Positions 53,712 to 62,832 of a stretch of 64,000 bases of DNA are shown piece after piece (positions within the stretch are counted from its first letter, which is position 1; every line of letters begins with the position of its first letter). The notes under the pieces are model-generated. The model saw only the letters and a program-made list of their open reading frames with translations. It was not told the DNA's origin and did no database searches. The position numbers and the translations under genes are program-made. This DNA comes from GCA-2717185 sp964474755 (lineage in GTDB: Bacteria; Pseudomonadota; Alphaproteobacteria; UBA8366; GCA-2717185): the NCBI GenBank assembly GCA_964474755.1, contig CAYYUG010000004.1, positions 62,001 through 126,000 of the forward strand, in the 5' to 3' direction.

Positions 53712-54842
53712 ATGACCAACGCTCTGTTCAATAACAACCGGGTCAAGCTGGGCGTAATGGCGTTCAACTGCTCACATGGCTCGACTGTGACGACGGCGGC
53801 CGGCACTTGGCCAATGAATTGGGAAGACAATGCCGAATTGGCCCGCATGGCTGATGCTGCCGGGCTCGAAGTGCTGTTGCCAGTCGGCCGCTGGAAGGGC
53901 TATGGCGGCGAGACTAACTTTAACAACCGCACCTTCGAGAGCCTAACTTGGGCCGCGGCTATCGGCGCCATCACAAGCCACAGCACGGTCTTCGCTACCG
54001 TCCACGCTCCGCTGATCCACCCCATCGCCGTGGCCAAGATGGCGGCAACGGCAGACCATGTCTCCAATGGCCGCTTTGCGCTTAACGTGGTGGCAGGCTG
54101 GTTCAAGAATGAATTTGACATGTTTGGACAACAGATCGCCCCGCACGATCGGCGTTACGATTACGCGGCGGAATGGCTGGAGTTGGTCAGGCGGCTGTGG
54201 ACCGAAGAGGAAGCCTTCGACCATGAAGGTGAGTTCTTTCAGGGAACCGCTTTATGGAGCCAGCCCAAACCAATTCAGCTACCGCGTCCCCCAATCATGA
54301 ACGCCGGCAGCAGTGAGACCGGCCACGCGTTCTCAGCCCGCCATGCAGATATGAACTTTGCGATGCTGCGCCAGAAGGACGAGGACAACGACCGCGCTCA
54401 GATTGCGCACCTTAAACGAATGGCCTCCGATCTTGGCCGCACCTCGCAATGCTGGATCCATGTCTATGTGGTCTGCCGCGAGACGGAAAAGGAGGCGCGC
54501 GACTATCTCCACCACTACGTTGTGGAGAAGGGCGACGACGTCGCCGTCGGCAACATGCTTGATATCTTCGGCATCCAGTCTGGCACTCTCACGCCAGAGA
54601 TCATCGATACCTTCAAGTTCCACTTCAAGGCAGGCCATGGGGGCTACCCGTTGGTCGGAACGCCGGAGCAGATTGTAGACGGAATCGAGCGACTATCAGC
54701 CATGGGCGTTGATGGGTTGCTGATGTCGTGGGTTGACTATCTAAGCGAATGCCGGCAATGGATCAACGAAGTTCTGCCACTTATGGAACAGGCTGGTCAG
54801 CGAGAGACATTCATGAAAACAGCTCCTTTATCATCGACATAA
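53712..54842 (+). CDS. LLM-class flavin-dependent monooxygenase
   Basis: A 376-residue bacterial luciferase-like monooxygenase. The family pattern is clear: GRFALNVVAGWFKNEF near 120, followed by HDRRYDYAAEWLELVRRLWTEE and a QPKPIQLPRPPIMNAGSS phosphate/FMN segment. It uses FMNH2 and O2, typically on alkanesulfonates, sulfones, pyrimidines or amine compounds (SsuD, SfnG, RutA relatives). The ATG is chosen because AGGA lies 9 nt before it; an earlier ATG at 53661 adds 17 residues without homology. No flavin reductase partner lies next to it. Confidence 0.88.
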   Translation: MTNALFNNNRVKLGVMAFNCSHGSTVTTAAGTWPMNWEDNAELARMADAAGLEVLLPVGRWKGYGGETNFNNRTFESLTWAAAIGAITSHSTVFATVHAPLIHPIAVAKMAATADHVSNGRFALNVVAGWFKNEFDMFGQQIAPHDRRYDYAAEWLELVRRLWTEEEAFDHEGEFFQGTALWSQPKPIQLPRPPIMNAGSSETGHAFSARHADMNFAMLRQKDEDNDRAQIAHLKRMASDLGRTSQCWIHVYVVCRETEKEARDYLHHYVVEKGDDVAVGNMLDIFGIQSGTLTPEIIDTFKFHFKAGHGGYPLVGTPEQIVDGIERLSAMGVDGLLMSWVDYLSECRQWINEVLPLMEQAGQRETFMKTAPLSST

Positions 54843-54875
54843 CTTGGGACAACAAACAGGCGTCGAAAGCGATAG

Positions 54876-54896
54876 GGGCGGTTTTTTAAACCACCC
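54876..54896. terminator. Candidate bidirectional terminator
   Basis: GGGCGGTTT and AAACCACCC flank a TTT loop, with one C-A mismatch. The hairpin lies in the 74-nt gap between the convergent LLM monooxygenase and YaaA genes, the right place to stop both. Its A- and T-rich upper stem supplies short U runs, though no long U tail follows. Confidence 0.45.
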
Positions 54897-54916
54897 TTAA
54901 CGAGCCAAGTTTCTTA

Positions 54917-55699
54917 CTATTTTAATGGCGGTTGCGGACGAGTGAAGACGAGTTCATCGGCCGTCGAAGCGGTTGCGTCGAGGGCATACCCTCCGGCATT
55001 GAAATCCTTTAAACCATCGGCCCGGTCCACACAGTTTTCAATGATCCAACGGGCCATCGCCCCCCGCGCATGTTTGGCGTAGTACATGAGAGAACGGGGC
55101 TTACCGTCCTTCACGTTTAAGAACTTCGCCCCTATCACCCTCTTTCCCAGAGCCTTCGTATCTACCGCCTTGAAATATTCGTTCGAGGCGAGATTGACCA
55201 CAGTTTTGTCAGCATGACCAGCGAGGTCCGCTTTCAACCGGTCGGCGATGCGGGCGCCCCAAAACTCATAGAGAGATTTACCACGGCCATTCGCCAACTT
55301 GGTGCCCATCTCAAGACGGTAGGGCTGGATCGCATCCATAGGACGCAGGACGCCGTATAGACCAGAGAGGATGCGCAGGTGATCCTGCGCATAGGCGAGT
55401 GCCTCATCGGAAAGGCTATCTGCCTCCAACCCCCAATAGACATCTCCGTCGAAGGCGAGCCCTGCCGCCTTGGCACTGTTGCTCCGATTATCCAGATTGA
55501 AGGCCTGAAACCGCTCAAAATTCATGTTTGCTAGATTGTCGCTAATATGCATCAGGCGTTTCAGATTTTTCGCCGACTGGGCCTTGGCAACGCCCGCTAG
55601 TTCGCGCGTATCCTTGCGCAGCCTCGGCTTCGTGATTGGGACACCCGTTTCTACCGGTATCATATTAAGTTTTTTTGCAGGGGAGAGAAGTGTCAGCAT
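54917..55699 (-). CDS. yaaA: Peroxide stress protein YaaA (UPF0246)
   Basis: A 260-residue YaaA protein with the family opening MLTLLSPAKKLN, the YWGLEADSLSDE segment and a C-terminal GYALDA region. In E. coli YaaA lowers free intracellular iron during peroxide stress and has a DNA-binding fold; the molecular mechanism is unclear. Full length for the family (about 257). AAAGGA lies 6 nt before the ATG. It is not in an operon with any neighbour. It is the only broadly conserved housekeeping-type stress gene in this region. Confidence 0.93.
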   Translation of the reverse strand: MLTLLSPAKKLNMIPVETGVPITKPRLRKDTRELAGVAKAQSAKNLKRLMHISDNLANMNFERFQAFNLDNRSNSAKAAGLAFDGDVYWGLEADSLSDEALAYAQDHLRILSGLYGVLRPMDAIQPYRLEMGTKLANGRGKSLYEFWGARIADRLKADLAGHADKTVVNLASNEYFKAVDTKALGKRVIGAKFLNVKDGKPRSLMYYAKHARGAMARWIIENCVDRADGLKDFNAGGYALDATASTADELVFTRPQPPLK

Positions 55700-56351
55700 G
55701 ATCTATCCTTTCCTCCTAACATCAACCTGGCCACTCCAGGTTCGTATGCTTGGGTCAGTGACAACTTAAAACTAAATGCTTGAGCCAAAAATTCAAACCA
55801 CTGATTACAATTAAGTACGCAGATAACCGAATTCTTCAAATGGCAACCAGAAAACCCGTTCCTCTCAATGAAGGGCAGGCGGTTCCGATCCATAACGAAC
55901 ATAAGTCGCGATTGGCTTCGAGATAGACCTCACGGGACCGGTTGAAAAGACGCGAGGCAGCGTCGTTGCGACAGATCGATACGGGTTCCCTGAATATATC
56001 GTCTGTGACGCCGCCGTATTTGCGAAAGACGGCACTGTTGTACTGCAACCACCCACATAGCAGCGGACCTATGCCAGCGTGCCATACCAAGAATAAGCTT
56101 GCTGAGGAGGTTTATAGAATCACGCTTCATGACGGGTTCGATGCACTGCAACTGGCAGACGCTGACGATCCGAAACTGGAAGGCCGTGTTTTAACTGGAT
56201 ATCGGTGCCATCACCTCAGGTGCGATAGAGAGATTTTTCCATCGCACAAAACCGACCAAAATCTATAAAATTTAAACCAGCGATGATCGATAGCACTGTC
56301 CATTCACATGGGGATTAGTCTGTCACTAACGCTCACAGATAAGACGTTTGG
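55700..56351. other. Gene-poor stretch, no gene supported
   Basis: 652 nt between yaaA and a GST gene. Several overlapping frames of 60-110 codons exist on both strands but none has an RBS, a recognisable motif or homology I can name. The local base composition is mixed and codon use looks random. It may hold a decayed gene, most likely between 55860 and 56270. Promoter elements for yaaA (minus) should lie near 55710-55780. Confidence 0.4.
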
Positions 56352-57107
56352 TCACGCAGCAGAAAATGTTGCAACAGTATCTTTAATGACACCAATCGCA
56401 TTCACGTTGGCTGAGCGAATCGTATCCATGGACGGTGCTTCCTTTGATATATCAGCGATCTCTGACAGGGCAACATGCGCGTCGTCATGAAAAGGCACCT
56501 GGTGCATTTCTGTAAGCCACCTCTGTACATTCGGGAATGGGCCGAAATTGAATAGGTTGGTGAATTGCGGCTGCAGTTGGCCGATCTCGGCATACGCTGA
56601 AAGGTCAGCAACAGTGAGGTCTCCGCCTGCAATAAATCGATCGCCTGCCAGTTGAAATCTCTCCAGTGTAGTAAGACCTGCCGTAAAGGTCCGTTTAGCT
56701 CGCTCCTGGACATGCTCCGGAATATCGAGGTCCTTACGGATGTTGGGAGCGACCATACCTGAGGACGCGTCCCTGATGTTGCGATGGTGGAAGTTTAGGT
56801 ACCAATCAACCCGTCCTCGCGCCTTCAAGTCATCGGGATAAAGATCGGTCCAGCCGAATTTCTGGCAAAGATACGTTATGATCGCGTGAGCTTCGCCCAG
56901 GGTATATCCCGTATCCGTTTCTTCGAGACACGGAATAGTGCCCGACGGATTTTTTACCAGGTATGTCGGATGACGGCTGCCCGTTTCGCCCTTTGAACCC
57001 GGGTTGGTGGGAACAAGTTGGAATGGCTGCTTTTTTAAGAGAAGCAGCCAGATGACAGTCCGAACCGGCTGAGAGAACGGGACGCCATATAGGTTTAGGA
57101 GAGGCAT
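56352..57107 (-). CDS. Glutathione S-transferase, theta-like
   Basis: A 251-residue GST. The N-terminal domain starts LLNLYGVPFSQPVR with a Ser at about 12 in the theta-class catalytic position, then NPSGTIPCLEE (cis-Pro) and LGEAHAIITYL, the gamma-glutamyl binding loop. The C-terminal domain has GGDLTVADLSAYAEI, the usual N-cap motif. A 25-residue tail follows. AAGGA lies 9 nt before the ATG. It may detoxify electrophiles or dehalogenate; no partner genes are clear. Confidence 0.9.
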   Translation of the reverse strand: MPLLNLYGVPFSQPVRTVIWLLLLKKQPFQLVPTNPGSKGETGSRHPTYLVKNPSGTIPCLEETDTGYTLGEAHAIITYLCQKFGWTDLYPDDLKARGRVDWYLNFHHRNIRDASSGMVAPNIRKDLDIPEHVQERAKRTFTAGLTTLERFQLAGDRFIAGGDLTVADLSAYAEIGQLQPQFTNLFNFGPFPNVQRWLTEMHQVPFHDDAHVALSEIADISKEAPSMDTIRSANVNAIGVIKDTVATFSAA

Positions 57108-57236
57108 GACTGGGGTTCCTTGACTGATGACAAATTCCCAACGTGGTCGCGAGCGCGTTTAGACGCGATCTATTGTTTAGCCATTAGAGTTTGCACTGTC
57201 GAAAACTAGTGCTAAAGGGAACAGCGGCTGCTCGCC

Positions 57237-58109
57237 TCAGGCCAGTCCCAACTGTGCCAGGACGGCCTGGCCCAAGAGGTGCGCCGGATTGCCAAACGCA
57301 TCTAGTATCGAAAAATGGTGATGACCGGCCACTTCCAATGACAAAGTTGCGCCTCCCACATCACCCAAAACATCGGCGTATGCTGCCGTCTGCCGGCTAT
57401 ATTCCTGGCTTTCAAGGCTGCCAAAGGCAAGGATAGCGGGCAGTGACGCAAAGGGTAGCGGCAGTTTCACAGGACTGTTCCGACGAGCATCGTCTGCCGT
57501 CAACCGCAGCGGCCCATTTACCTGGGATAAGCGAATTGGTTCTAGATCGTATAGACCACTAATGCCTGTCACACCCTTAATCGCATTGGCGGGTATACCA
57601 TAATCAGCCTCCCAATCCGTCACCAACATCATCCCGGCTATATGTCCGCCCGCCGAATGGCCAGACACGAATAAACGGGCGGCGTCGCCACCAAAATTGA
57701 CAGCATGACGCTGTGTCCAAGCGACGGCTCGGCGGCACTGAGCGACCAGCTCATCCATCCTAAAGGCAGGACACAGACCATATTTTGGCACCACGAAGAC
57801 CGCACCCCGTTCAACAAAGGGCTTCGCCAGATACCGGAACCACGACTTATCGCCAGCCCGCCAATAGCCGCCGTGAAAAAACATCAATATCGGAGCAGGG
57901 CCGCCGCCCTGAGGATGGAAAATGTCTAGAATTTCAACTGGGTCATCACCGTAGGACACGTCGAGCGTGCACGGAAACTTCTGGATCACCTTTTCGCTGG
58001 CTGATCGCCATCGCTGCACAAAGGCGTCAAAGGCCGGGACGACGTTTCGTGCGTTGTACTGCGCATCCAGTTCTGCTTGCGTGTACATGCGATAAACGAT
58101 TTCGTTCAT
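57237..58109 (-). CDS. Alpha/beta hydrolase, kynurenine-formamidase-like
   Basis: A 290-residue alpha/beta-hydrolase. HGGYW at 79-83 is the oxyanion motif of the kynurenine formamidase and carboxylesterase (HSL-like) group; the nucleophile is Ser152 in GHSAGG, and the base is a C-terminal His in the GHHHFS segment. Length fits bacterial arylformamidases and related esterases. No tryptophan-degradation genes are near, so formyl-kynurenine is only one option among short amides and esters. No strong RBS is visible. It lies 38 nt before the pyrC start region on the same strand, downstream of pyrC. Confidence 0.86.
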   Translation of the reverse strand: MNEIVYRMYTQAELDAQYNARNVVPAFDAFVQRWRSASEKVIQKFPCTLDVSYGDDPVEILDIFHPQGGGPAPILMFFHGGYWRAGDKSWFRYLAKPFVERGAVFVVPKYGLCPAFRMDELVAQCRRAVAWTQRHAVNFGGDAARLFVSGHSAGGHIAGMMLVTDWEADYGIPANAIKGVTGISGLYDLEPIRLSQVNGPLRLTADDARRNSPVKLPLPFASLPAILAFGSLESQEYSRQTAAYADVLGDVGGATLSLEVAGHHHFSILDAFGNPAHLLGQAVLAQLGLA

Positions 58110-58147
58110 AACGCCCGACTAGATGTAATTTAATTCGTGGATGCTAT

Positions 58148-59245
58148 TCACCCTTCGCCACGCGCCACGGCGCGCCAGAAGAGTGTTTCGCCGGCGTGAA
58201 ATGGAACAACGCTATGGTCACCCCTCGTCACCGTCTCGGGCACACTATGGGCCTCGCGGTGCAAGGTGACAGTCCCTTCATTGCACGGTATGCCATAAAA
58301 GCGCGGCCCAAACTCAGATGCGAAACTCTCCAAACGGTCGAGTGCTCCTTCCTCGTCGAAGGTTAACGCATAACTCTCCAACGCTGCCGGTGCGCAGAAA
58401 ATGCCGGCACAACCGCAAGCACTTTCCTTATCTTGCTTCAGGTGTGGTGCAGAATCGGTACCAAGAAAGAATTTCGGATCGCCTGAAGTCGCGGCCTTGC
58501 GCAGTGCGTCGCGGTGATGCCGGCGTTTAGCCACCGGCAGGCAGTAGGCATGCGGGCACATCCCGCCGTCGAACAACGCATTACGGTCGATGCGCAGATG
58601 ATGCGGCGTGATAGTGGCCGCCACGGTCGATCCAGAGGCCAGGAGGAACTGCACAGAGTCCGCCGTTGTAATGTGCTCCAGAACCACCTTTAGTGCCGGG
58701 AAATCGCAAAGCATCGGTGCCAAAACCGTCTCCAGGAAGGCGGCCTCTCGGTCAAATATATCTATGTCGGGCGACGTCACCTCACCATGCACCAATAGCG
58801 GGATGCCGATCTTCTGCATTCGATCGAGTACCGCGTGGATGTTGCGAATATCGGTCACGCCCGCCTCAGAATTAGTGGTCGCACCAGCGGGATAGAGCTT
58901 ACAGGCAGTAAAAACTCCTCGCTCGAAGCCAGTAGCGATCTCGTTGGCATCAATCTCATCCGTCAAATAGGCGGTCATCAACGGCGTAAAGCTGCGACCT
59001 GGCGGCAGAACGTCGAGGATGCGAGCGCGATAGGCCTCCGCGGCAGCAACGGTCGTCACCGGGGGTACCAAGTTGGGCATGATGATGGCCCGTGCAAACT
59101 GACGGGCTGAGAAATCAGCCGTGAGCGACAGCATATCATCGTCGCGCAGATGGAGATGCCAGTCATCGGGTTCCCTAATGGTAAGGCTTTCCGGGTTTCG
59201 TTCCCGGTCATTATCGTCCGTCTCGGTCTGCACGTTTGTCGGCAT
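58148..59245 (-). CDS. pyrC: Dihydroorotase, class II
   Basis: A 365-residue dihydroorotase of the E. coli PyrC type. It has DDWHLHLRDD with H30 and H32, MPNLVPPV, the carboxylated Lys116 in TACKLYPAGATTN, LVHGEV, LEHITTADSV, TPHHL and LGTDSAPH. It closes carbamoyl-aspartate to dihydroorotate in pyrimidine synthesis. An extra acidic, unstructured N-terminal stretch of about 20 residues precedes the usual start; a strong GGGAGG 6 nt before the ATG supports this start. It is followed on the same strand by the formamidase-like hydrolase. Confidence 0.94.
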   Translation of the reverse strand: MPTNVQTETDDNDRERNPESLTIREPDDWHLHLRDDDMLSLTADFSARQFARAIIMPNLVPPVTTVAAAEAYRARILDVLPPGRSFTPLMTAYLTDEIDANEIATGFERGVFTACKLYPAGATTNSEAGVTDIRNIHAVLDRMQKIGIPLLVHGEVTSPDIDIFDREAAFLETVLAPMLCDFPALKVVLEHITTADSVQFLLASGSTVAATITPHHLRIDRNALFDGGMCPHAYCLPVAKRRHHRDALRKAATSGDPKFFLGTDSAPHLKQDKESACGCAGIFCAPAALESYALTFDEEGALDRLESFASEFGPRFYGIPCNEGTVTLHREAHSVPETVTRGDHSVVPFHAGETLFWRAVARGEG

Positions 59246-59475
59246 GGAGCGCCTCCCTGAGGCCGCACCGGATCGGCTAGAAGATACGATGACAGCAATT
59301 ATCCTATCGTCGGTCTACAGCAAATCCGCTGTTTCAGTCTATCGTGAAAGTAGAGTTTCGGTCTTCGCCCAGCAGCACTGAAAGTTCTATTAAACGGTTG
59401 TACCAGTGAGGCATCAACCTTAGGGTCTTGCCCCACATTCTGTACTAAGGGGTCCGACGTACCGTTTCACCCGGA

Positions 59476-59530
59476 CCACTGTCCGCATAGGATACCGTTA
59501 CATGCCCGACACCATCACGTCGACCGACCT
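59476..59530 (+). repeat. First copy of a 55-nt duplication at contig end
   Basis: Identical over 55 nt to 59631-59685. It includes the ATG and first codons of the downstream dioxygenase gene (MPDTITSTDL), then stops at the gap. This is what two overlapping contig ends look like when joined with filler N rather than merged. Confidence 0.9.
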
Positions 59531-59630
59531 NNNNNNNNNNNNNNNNNNNNNNNNNNNNNNNNNNNNNNNNNNNNNNNNNNNNNNNNNNNNNNNNNNNNNN
59601 NNNNNNNNNNNNNNNNNNNNNNNNNNNNNN
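59531..59630. other. Assembly gap of 100 N
   Basis: Exactly 100 N, the default length for a gap of unknown size. Both sides carry the same 55 nt, so no unique sequence is likely to be missing. Confidence 0.97.
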
Positions 59631-59685
59631 CCACTGTCCGCATAGGATACCGTTACATGCCCGACACCATCACGTCGACCGACCT
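59631..59685 (+). repeat. Second copy of the 55-nt duplication
   Basis: Identical to 59476-59530 and continuous with the intact dioxygenase gene. The start codon at 59657 lies inside it, so the annotated gene itself is not broken by the gap. Confidence 0.9.
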
Positions 59686-60721
59686 CTCCAGGATAATCGG
59701 CCCGCAGGCTTGGACTGGGCGTCAGCAAGCAGAGCGCGGAGACTGGTCGTACACTCTCACAGAAAACGACATTGCAGAAATCGACGCAGCGTTAGCACGA
59801 GTTCGCGACATCGATATTTTAGAGATAGACCGGGCAGTGTTTCCGCTGCCCGGCTTATCGGCTCGCCTTGGGACGGTAAAGCGCGAAATACTCGATGGTC
59901 GAGGCTTTTACCTATTCCGCGGCCTGCCGATTAACCACTATTCGATTGCCGAAGCCGCTCGCATCTTCTGGGGCATTGGTGCCCACTGGGGCGAGGCTGT
60001 AAGCCAAAACGGCAAAGGTCATGTGCTAGGCCACGTCAAGGATCTCGGGCTCGACTATGCGGATCCAATGGCACGTGGCTACCAGACCAATGCACGCCTG
60101 CCTTTCCACACCGACAGTTCGGACATCGTAGGCCTACTCTGTCTGAATACAAGCAAACGCGGGGGCTATTCCTCGATCGTTTCCACCACAACCATCTATA
60201 ACGAGATGGTCGCGCGGCGGCCAGATCTCGCAGCAGTGCTGATGCGCCCGCTTCACCGCACCCGCTGGGGTGAGGTGCCGGAAGGTCGCAAGCCCTATTA
60301 TGGCACGGCCCCGTTCAACCTGACGAATGGTCGGCTAATATGTACCTATGTTCGCAGCGCGGTACGGAAAGCGCAGTTGATGGACGCGGTGCCGCGCCTA
60401 ACGTCGGAACAGGTCGAGGCAATGGACTTATTCGACGAACTAGCAAATGACCCCATCCTGCATCTAGATATGGAACTATTGCCGGGTGACATGCAGTTCG
60501 TCTGCAACCACGCAATCGCCCATTCCCGTACAGCATACGAAGACCATCCGGAACCCGAAATTCGCCGCCACCTATTGCGGCTCTGGCTTGCCTGCCCAGA
60601 CGGTCCCAAACTGCCGCCCGCCTATACCGGCGAGCACCAGGGCAAGACAGCGAGTGGCCGCCCGGATGGCATAAAGGTGCCGGGGGTGCCATTGATCGCA
60701 CCATTGGAAGCAGACGCGTAA
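59657..60721 (+). CDS. TauD-like 2-oxoglutarate dioxygenase, long type (copy 2)
   Basis: A 354-residue paralogue of the dioxygenase at 52487-53548. Iron ligands are H151-x-D153 (PFHTDSSD) and H289; the 2-oxoglutarate Arg is at 304 or 308. Shared blocks include LEIDRAVFPLP, RGLP, WGIGAHWG, IVGLLC and HSRTAYEDH. The N-terminal helical segment is also kept. The gene begins inside the duplicated 55 nt beside the assembly gap, yet the frame is intact. It is an old duplicate rather than a recent copy, so the two probably differ in substrate. Confidence 0.88.
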   Translation: MPDTITSTDLSRIIGPQAWTGRQQAERGDWSYTLTENDIAEIDAALARVRDIDILEIDRAVFPLPGLSARLGTVKREILDGRGFYLFRGLPINHYSIAEAARIFWGIGAHWGEAVSQNGKGHVLGHVKDLGLDYADPMARGYQTNARLPFHTDSSDIVGLLCLNTSKRGGYSSIVSTTTIYNEMVARRPDLAAVLMRPLHRTRWGEVPEGRKPYYGTAPFNLTNGRLICTYVRSAVRKAQLMDAVPRLTSEQVEAMDLFDELANDPILHLDMELLPGDMQFVCNHAIAHSRTAYEDHPEPEIRRHLLRLWLACPDGPKLPPAYTGEHQGKTASGRPDGIKVPGVPLIAPLEADA

Positions 60722-60919
60722 CCTAATGGCCAGCCAAGCTCCTCCGAAATAAAGCGGACGTCGCGGGAATGGCGTGCAAGCCAAAATCTTATCGCACCGT
60801 CACGGCTGGATGAACGTTACAAGGTCGGCCTTGTTTTTTAAATGCAAGAGCGACCGCATGGACCAACCAGCAAAGATGCAATGCTGTCTTCAAGACGCAC
60901 CACAACCGGTCCAGCAGCG

Positions 60920-62155
60920 CTAGCTCAACGCATCCTTGAACACCGTCCCACCCTTTACCACGAGTTTCAGATAACGGTCCGGGTCCTGCATCACGCCAAT
61001 ATCTTGCAGCGGGTCACCATCGAGGACGATCATGTCTCCGCGGGCACCTTCTATAAGTTCGCCGGTTTCGCCAACTTCGTTGAACAACTCTGCCGCCGTC
61101 ACCGTCGCAGAACGGATAGTTTCAGCTGGTGTTTGGAATTCGCTACGTATCGCAAATTCACTGAGCTGATGGCGTTGCATAGTGCCTAGCAAATCAGTGC
61201 CAAACACCATATTCACACCAGCGGCGTGAGCCTTGGCTGCGTTTTCCTTACCCGCCTCAAACACTTCGTGCACTTTGGTGATACTGTCAGCCGGTATACC
61301 CGCCTCTCTCCCTTCAGTCACCATGGCCTGATAGGTCGCCATGGTTGGCACTAGAAAGGCATCATTTTCTTTGAGTAGATCAAAGGTCTCTTCGTCAATC
61401 AGATTCCCGTGCTCTATAGAACGCACGCCAGCACGCAGAACTCGGTTAGCGGCGCGGGCTGTGTATACATGGGCGGCCACATAAATCTCTGCCGCTTCGG
61501 CCTCCTCGATCGCTGCCTGGACCTCCTCGTCAGCGAACTGAGTGCTAGATATGCGATCGGTCGGCGAAGCAGTGCCGCCGGAAGCCATAATCTTGATGAA
61601 ATTGGCGCCCTTTCGGATCTCTTCGCGGCAAGCACGACGCATCTCCGATACACCATCTGCGATCACACCAAGGCCCGCACAGCAGCAGCAGTTATCCCAA
61701 TTTTCGCCAGGCCCTCTCATATCGCCATGACCACCCGTTTGAGAGATCGCATGGCCCGCATAGAGAATGCGCGGCCCATCTAGAAGCCCCTCGTCAACTG
61801 CGCGCGCCAGGCCAAAATCAGCGCCGCCGCAATCTCTTACCGTCGTGAAGCCGCGGTCTACCATGGCGCGCAACAGCTCGCTCGCTCGCGCCGCCGTGTA
61901 AAGGGGCGACCAGGTTAATAGCTGTGGGAAACTAGCGGACGAGGCAATAACATGGACATGCGCATCGCACAGCCCTGGCATCAAAATCTTGCCAGCGAGT
62001 TCAATCTCTGCCACCCCGTCGCGCGACGCCGCATTCTCCGAAACTTCCGCGATCCGCCCCTTTTCGACAACTACATCACGCGTCCCCACAACCATGCCCG
62101 CGCGCGTGTCCAACAACAATCCGTTTCGCAGAATGAGACTATTCGAGATCGGCAT
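60920..62155 (-). CDS. Amidohydrolase, imidazolonepropionase/prolidase-like
   Basis: A 411-residue amidohydrolase of the group containing imidazolonepropionase-like and Xaa-Pro/Xaa-Arg dipeptidase-like proteins. It has MPGLCDAHVHV with H66 and H68, the carboxylated Lys188 in FIKIMASGG, AAHVYTARA, SIEHGNLID and FGTDLLGT. Four cysteines in a row (156-159) sit in a surface loop after GENWDN. The start is chosen at MPISNS, supported by GGGAG 9 nt upstream. It lies 212 nt downstream of the ridA-like gene on the same strand. Substrate likely an acylated amino acid or small lactam. Confidence 0.88.
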   Translation of the reverse strand: MPISNSLILRNGLLLDTRAGMVVGTRDVVVEKGRIAEVSENAASRDGVAEIELAGKILMPGLCDAHVHVIASSASFPQLLTWSPLYTAARASELLRAMVDRGFTTVRDCGGADFGLARAVDEGLLDGPRILYAGHAISQTGGHGDMRGPGENWDNCCCCAGLGVIADGVSEMRRACREEIRKGANFIKIMASGGTASPTDRISSTQFADEEVQAAIEEAEAAEIYVAAHVYTARAANRVLRAGVRSIEHGNLIDEETFDLLKENDAFLVPTMATYQAMVTEGREAGIPADSITKVHEVFEAGKENAAKAHAAGVNMVFGTDLLGTMQRHQLSEFAIRSEFQTPAETIRSATVTAAELFNEVGETGELIEGARGDMIVLDGDPLQDIGVMQDPDRYLKLVVKGGTVFKDALS

Positions 62156-62324
62156 AACGATGAGCTCCCAATCGTAATGATGACGGCTAATTGACCATGG
62201 TGGTGGTCGGAAGTGCAACCCACGGCGTTTCCGCAAACATATCATATTCCCCAGGACTTGATGCGAGGTATAGCTATCAAACCGCACATGGTTCACTCTT
62301 CAACCATAGTCGTCGAAGGATGGA

Positions 62325-62343
62325 TCCCGGATCAAGTCTGGGA
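62325..62343. repeat. Palindromic intergenic repeat of alphaproteobacterial type
   Basis: TCCCGGA, TCAAG loop, TCTGGGA forms a 7-bp stem with one G-T pair, in the GGATCCCGGATCAAG context typical of dispersed palindromic repeats of many alphaproteobacteria. It lies between the ridA-like gene and the amidohydrolase gene. I see one copy in this window. Confidence 0.5.
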
Positions 62344-62367
62344 CAACACCAGATTGTCGTTGTCAAT

Positions 62368-62832
62368 CTACTCCTGCACCGCAACTCTGAGATCGATCAT
62401 CACCGGGGCGTTCTGCGGCAAGCGGACCATGCCGAGCACGCTGCGAGCGTGGCGGCCGTTCTCGCCGCCAAAGGCTGCAATATACACCTGGGAGGCGTGA
62501 TCAGCGATGCGTGAGATGTATTCGAACTCGGAGCTGCAGGCGACATAGGCGTTTAAATGCATAACCTTCTGCACTTTCTCCAAGGTCCCAAGATAATGTT
62601 TCAGCCAAGCCAGAGACTGCAGCGCGCAAAGCTGCATCTGGCGGCCAGCCTCCGCCTCGTCGATGTTCGCTCCCACCTGACCCGGATTGGTCTGCACCCC
62701 ATCAACCTTCGCTAACTGTCCTGCGAGATAGGCGATACCGTTATGGATCGTGAGTGGCAAATAGTCGAACGCCGGCGTCTCAGCCTCCGGCAGAGTGAGG
62801 TTTTGAGTGGCAAGGTTCTGTTCCGGATCCAC
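62368..62832 (-). CDS. RidA/YjgF family protein
   Basis: A 154-residue RidA-family enamine/imine deaminase. It shows the internal helix segment AALQSLAWLKHYL, the VMHLNAYVACSSEF strand region, GENGRHARSVLG and the RLPQNAPVMIDL motif with the key Arg. It hydrolyses reactive 2-iminoacids. An N-terminal extension of about 20 residues distinguishes it from the short 130-residue type. The GTG start is supported by AGAGGAG 7 nt upstream. It is divergent from the DadA-like dehydrogenase, 90 nt away, which would generate exactly such imino acids. Confidence 0.88.
   Translation of the reverse strand: MDPEQNLATQNLTLPEAETPAFDYLPLTIHNGIAYLAGQLAKVDGVQTNPGQVGANIDEAEAGRQMQLCALQSLAWLKHYLGTLEKVQKVMHLNAYVACSSEFEYISRIADHASQVYIAAFGGENGRHARSVLGMVRLPQNAPVMIDLRVAVQE

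Larger units (their letters stand above)
59246..59656. other. Intergenic region containing the scaffold gap
   Basis: This region holds the pyrC promoter side, then a 55-nt direct duplication flanking 100 N. Before the duplication, 59246-59475 shows no gene. The sequence right before the second copy equals that before the first only within the 55 nt, so the true spacing between pyrC and the dioxygenase gene is probably about 155 nt shorter than it appears. Confidence 0.7.
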
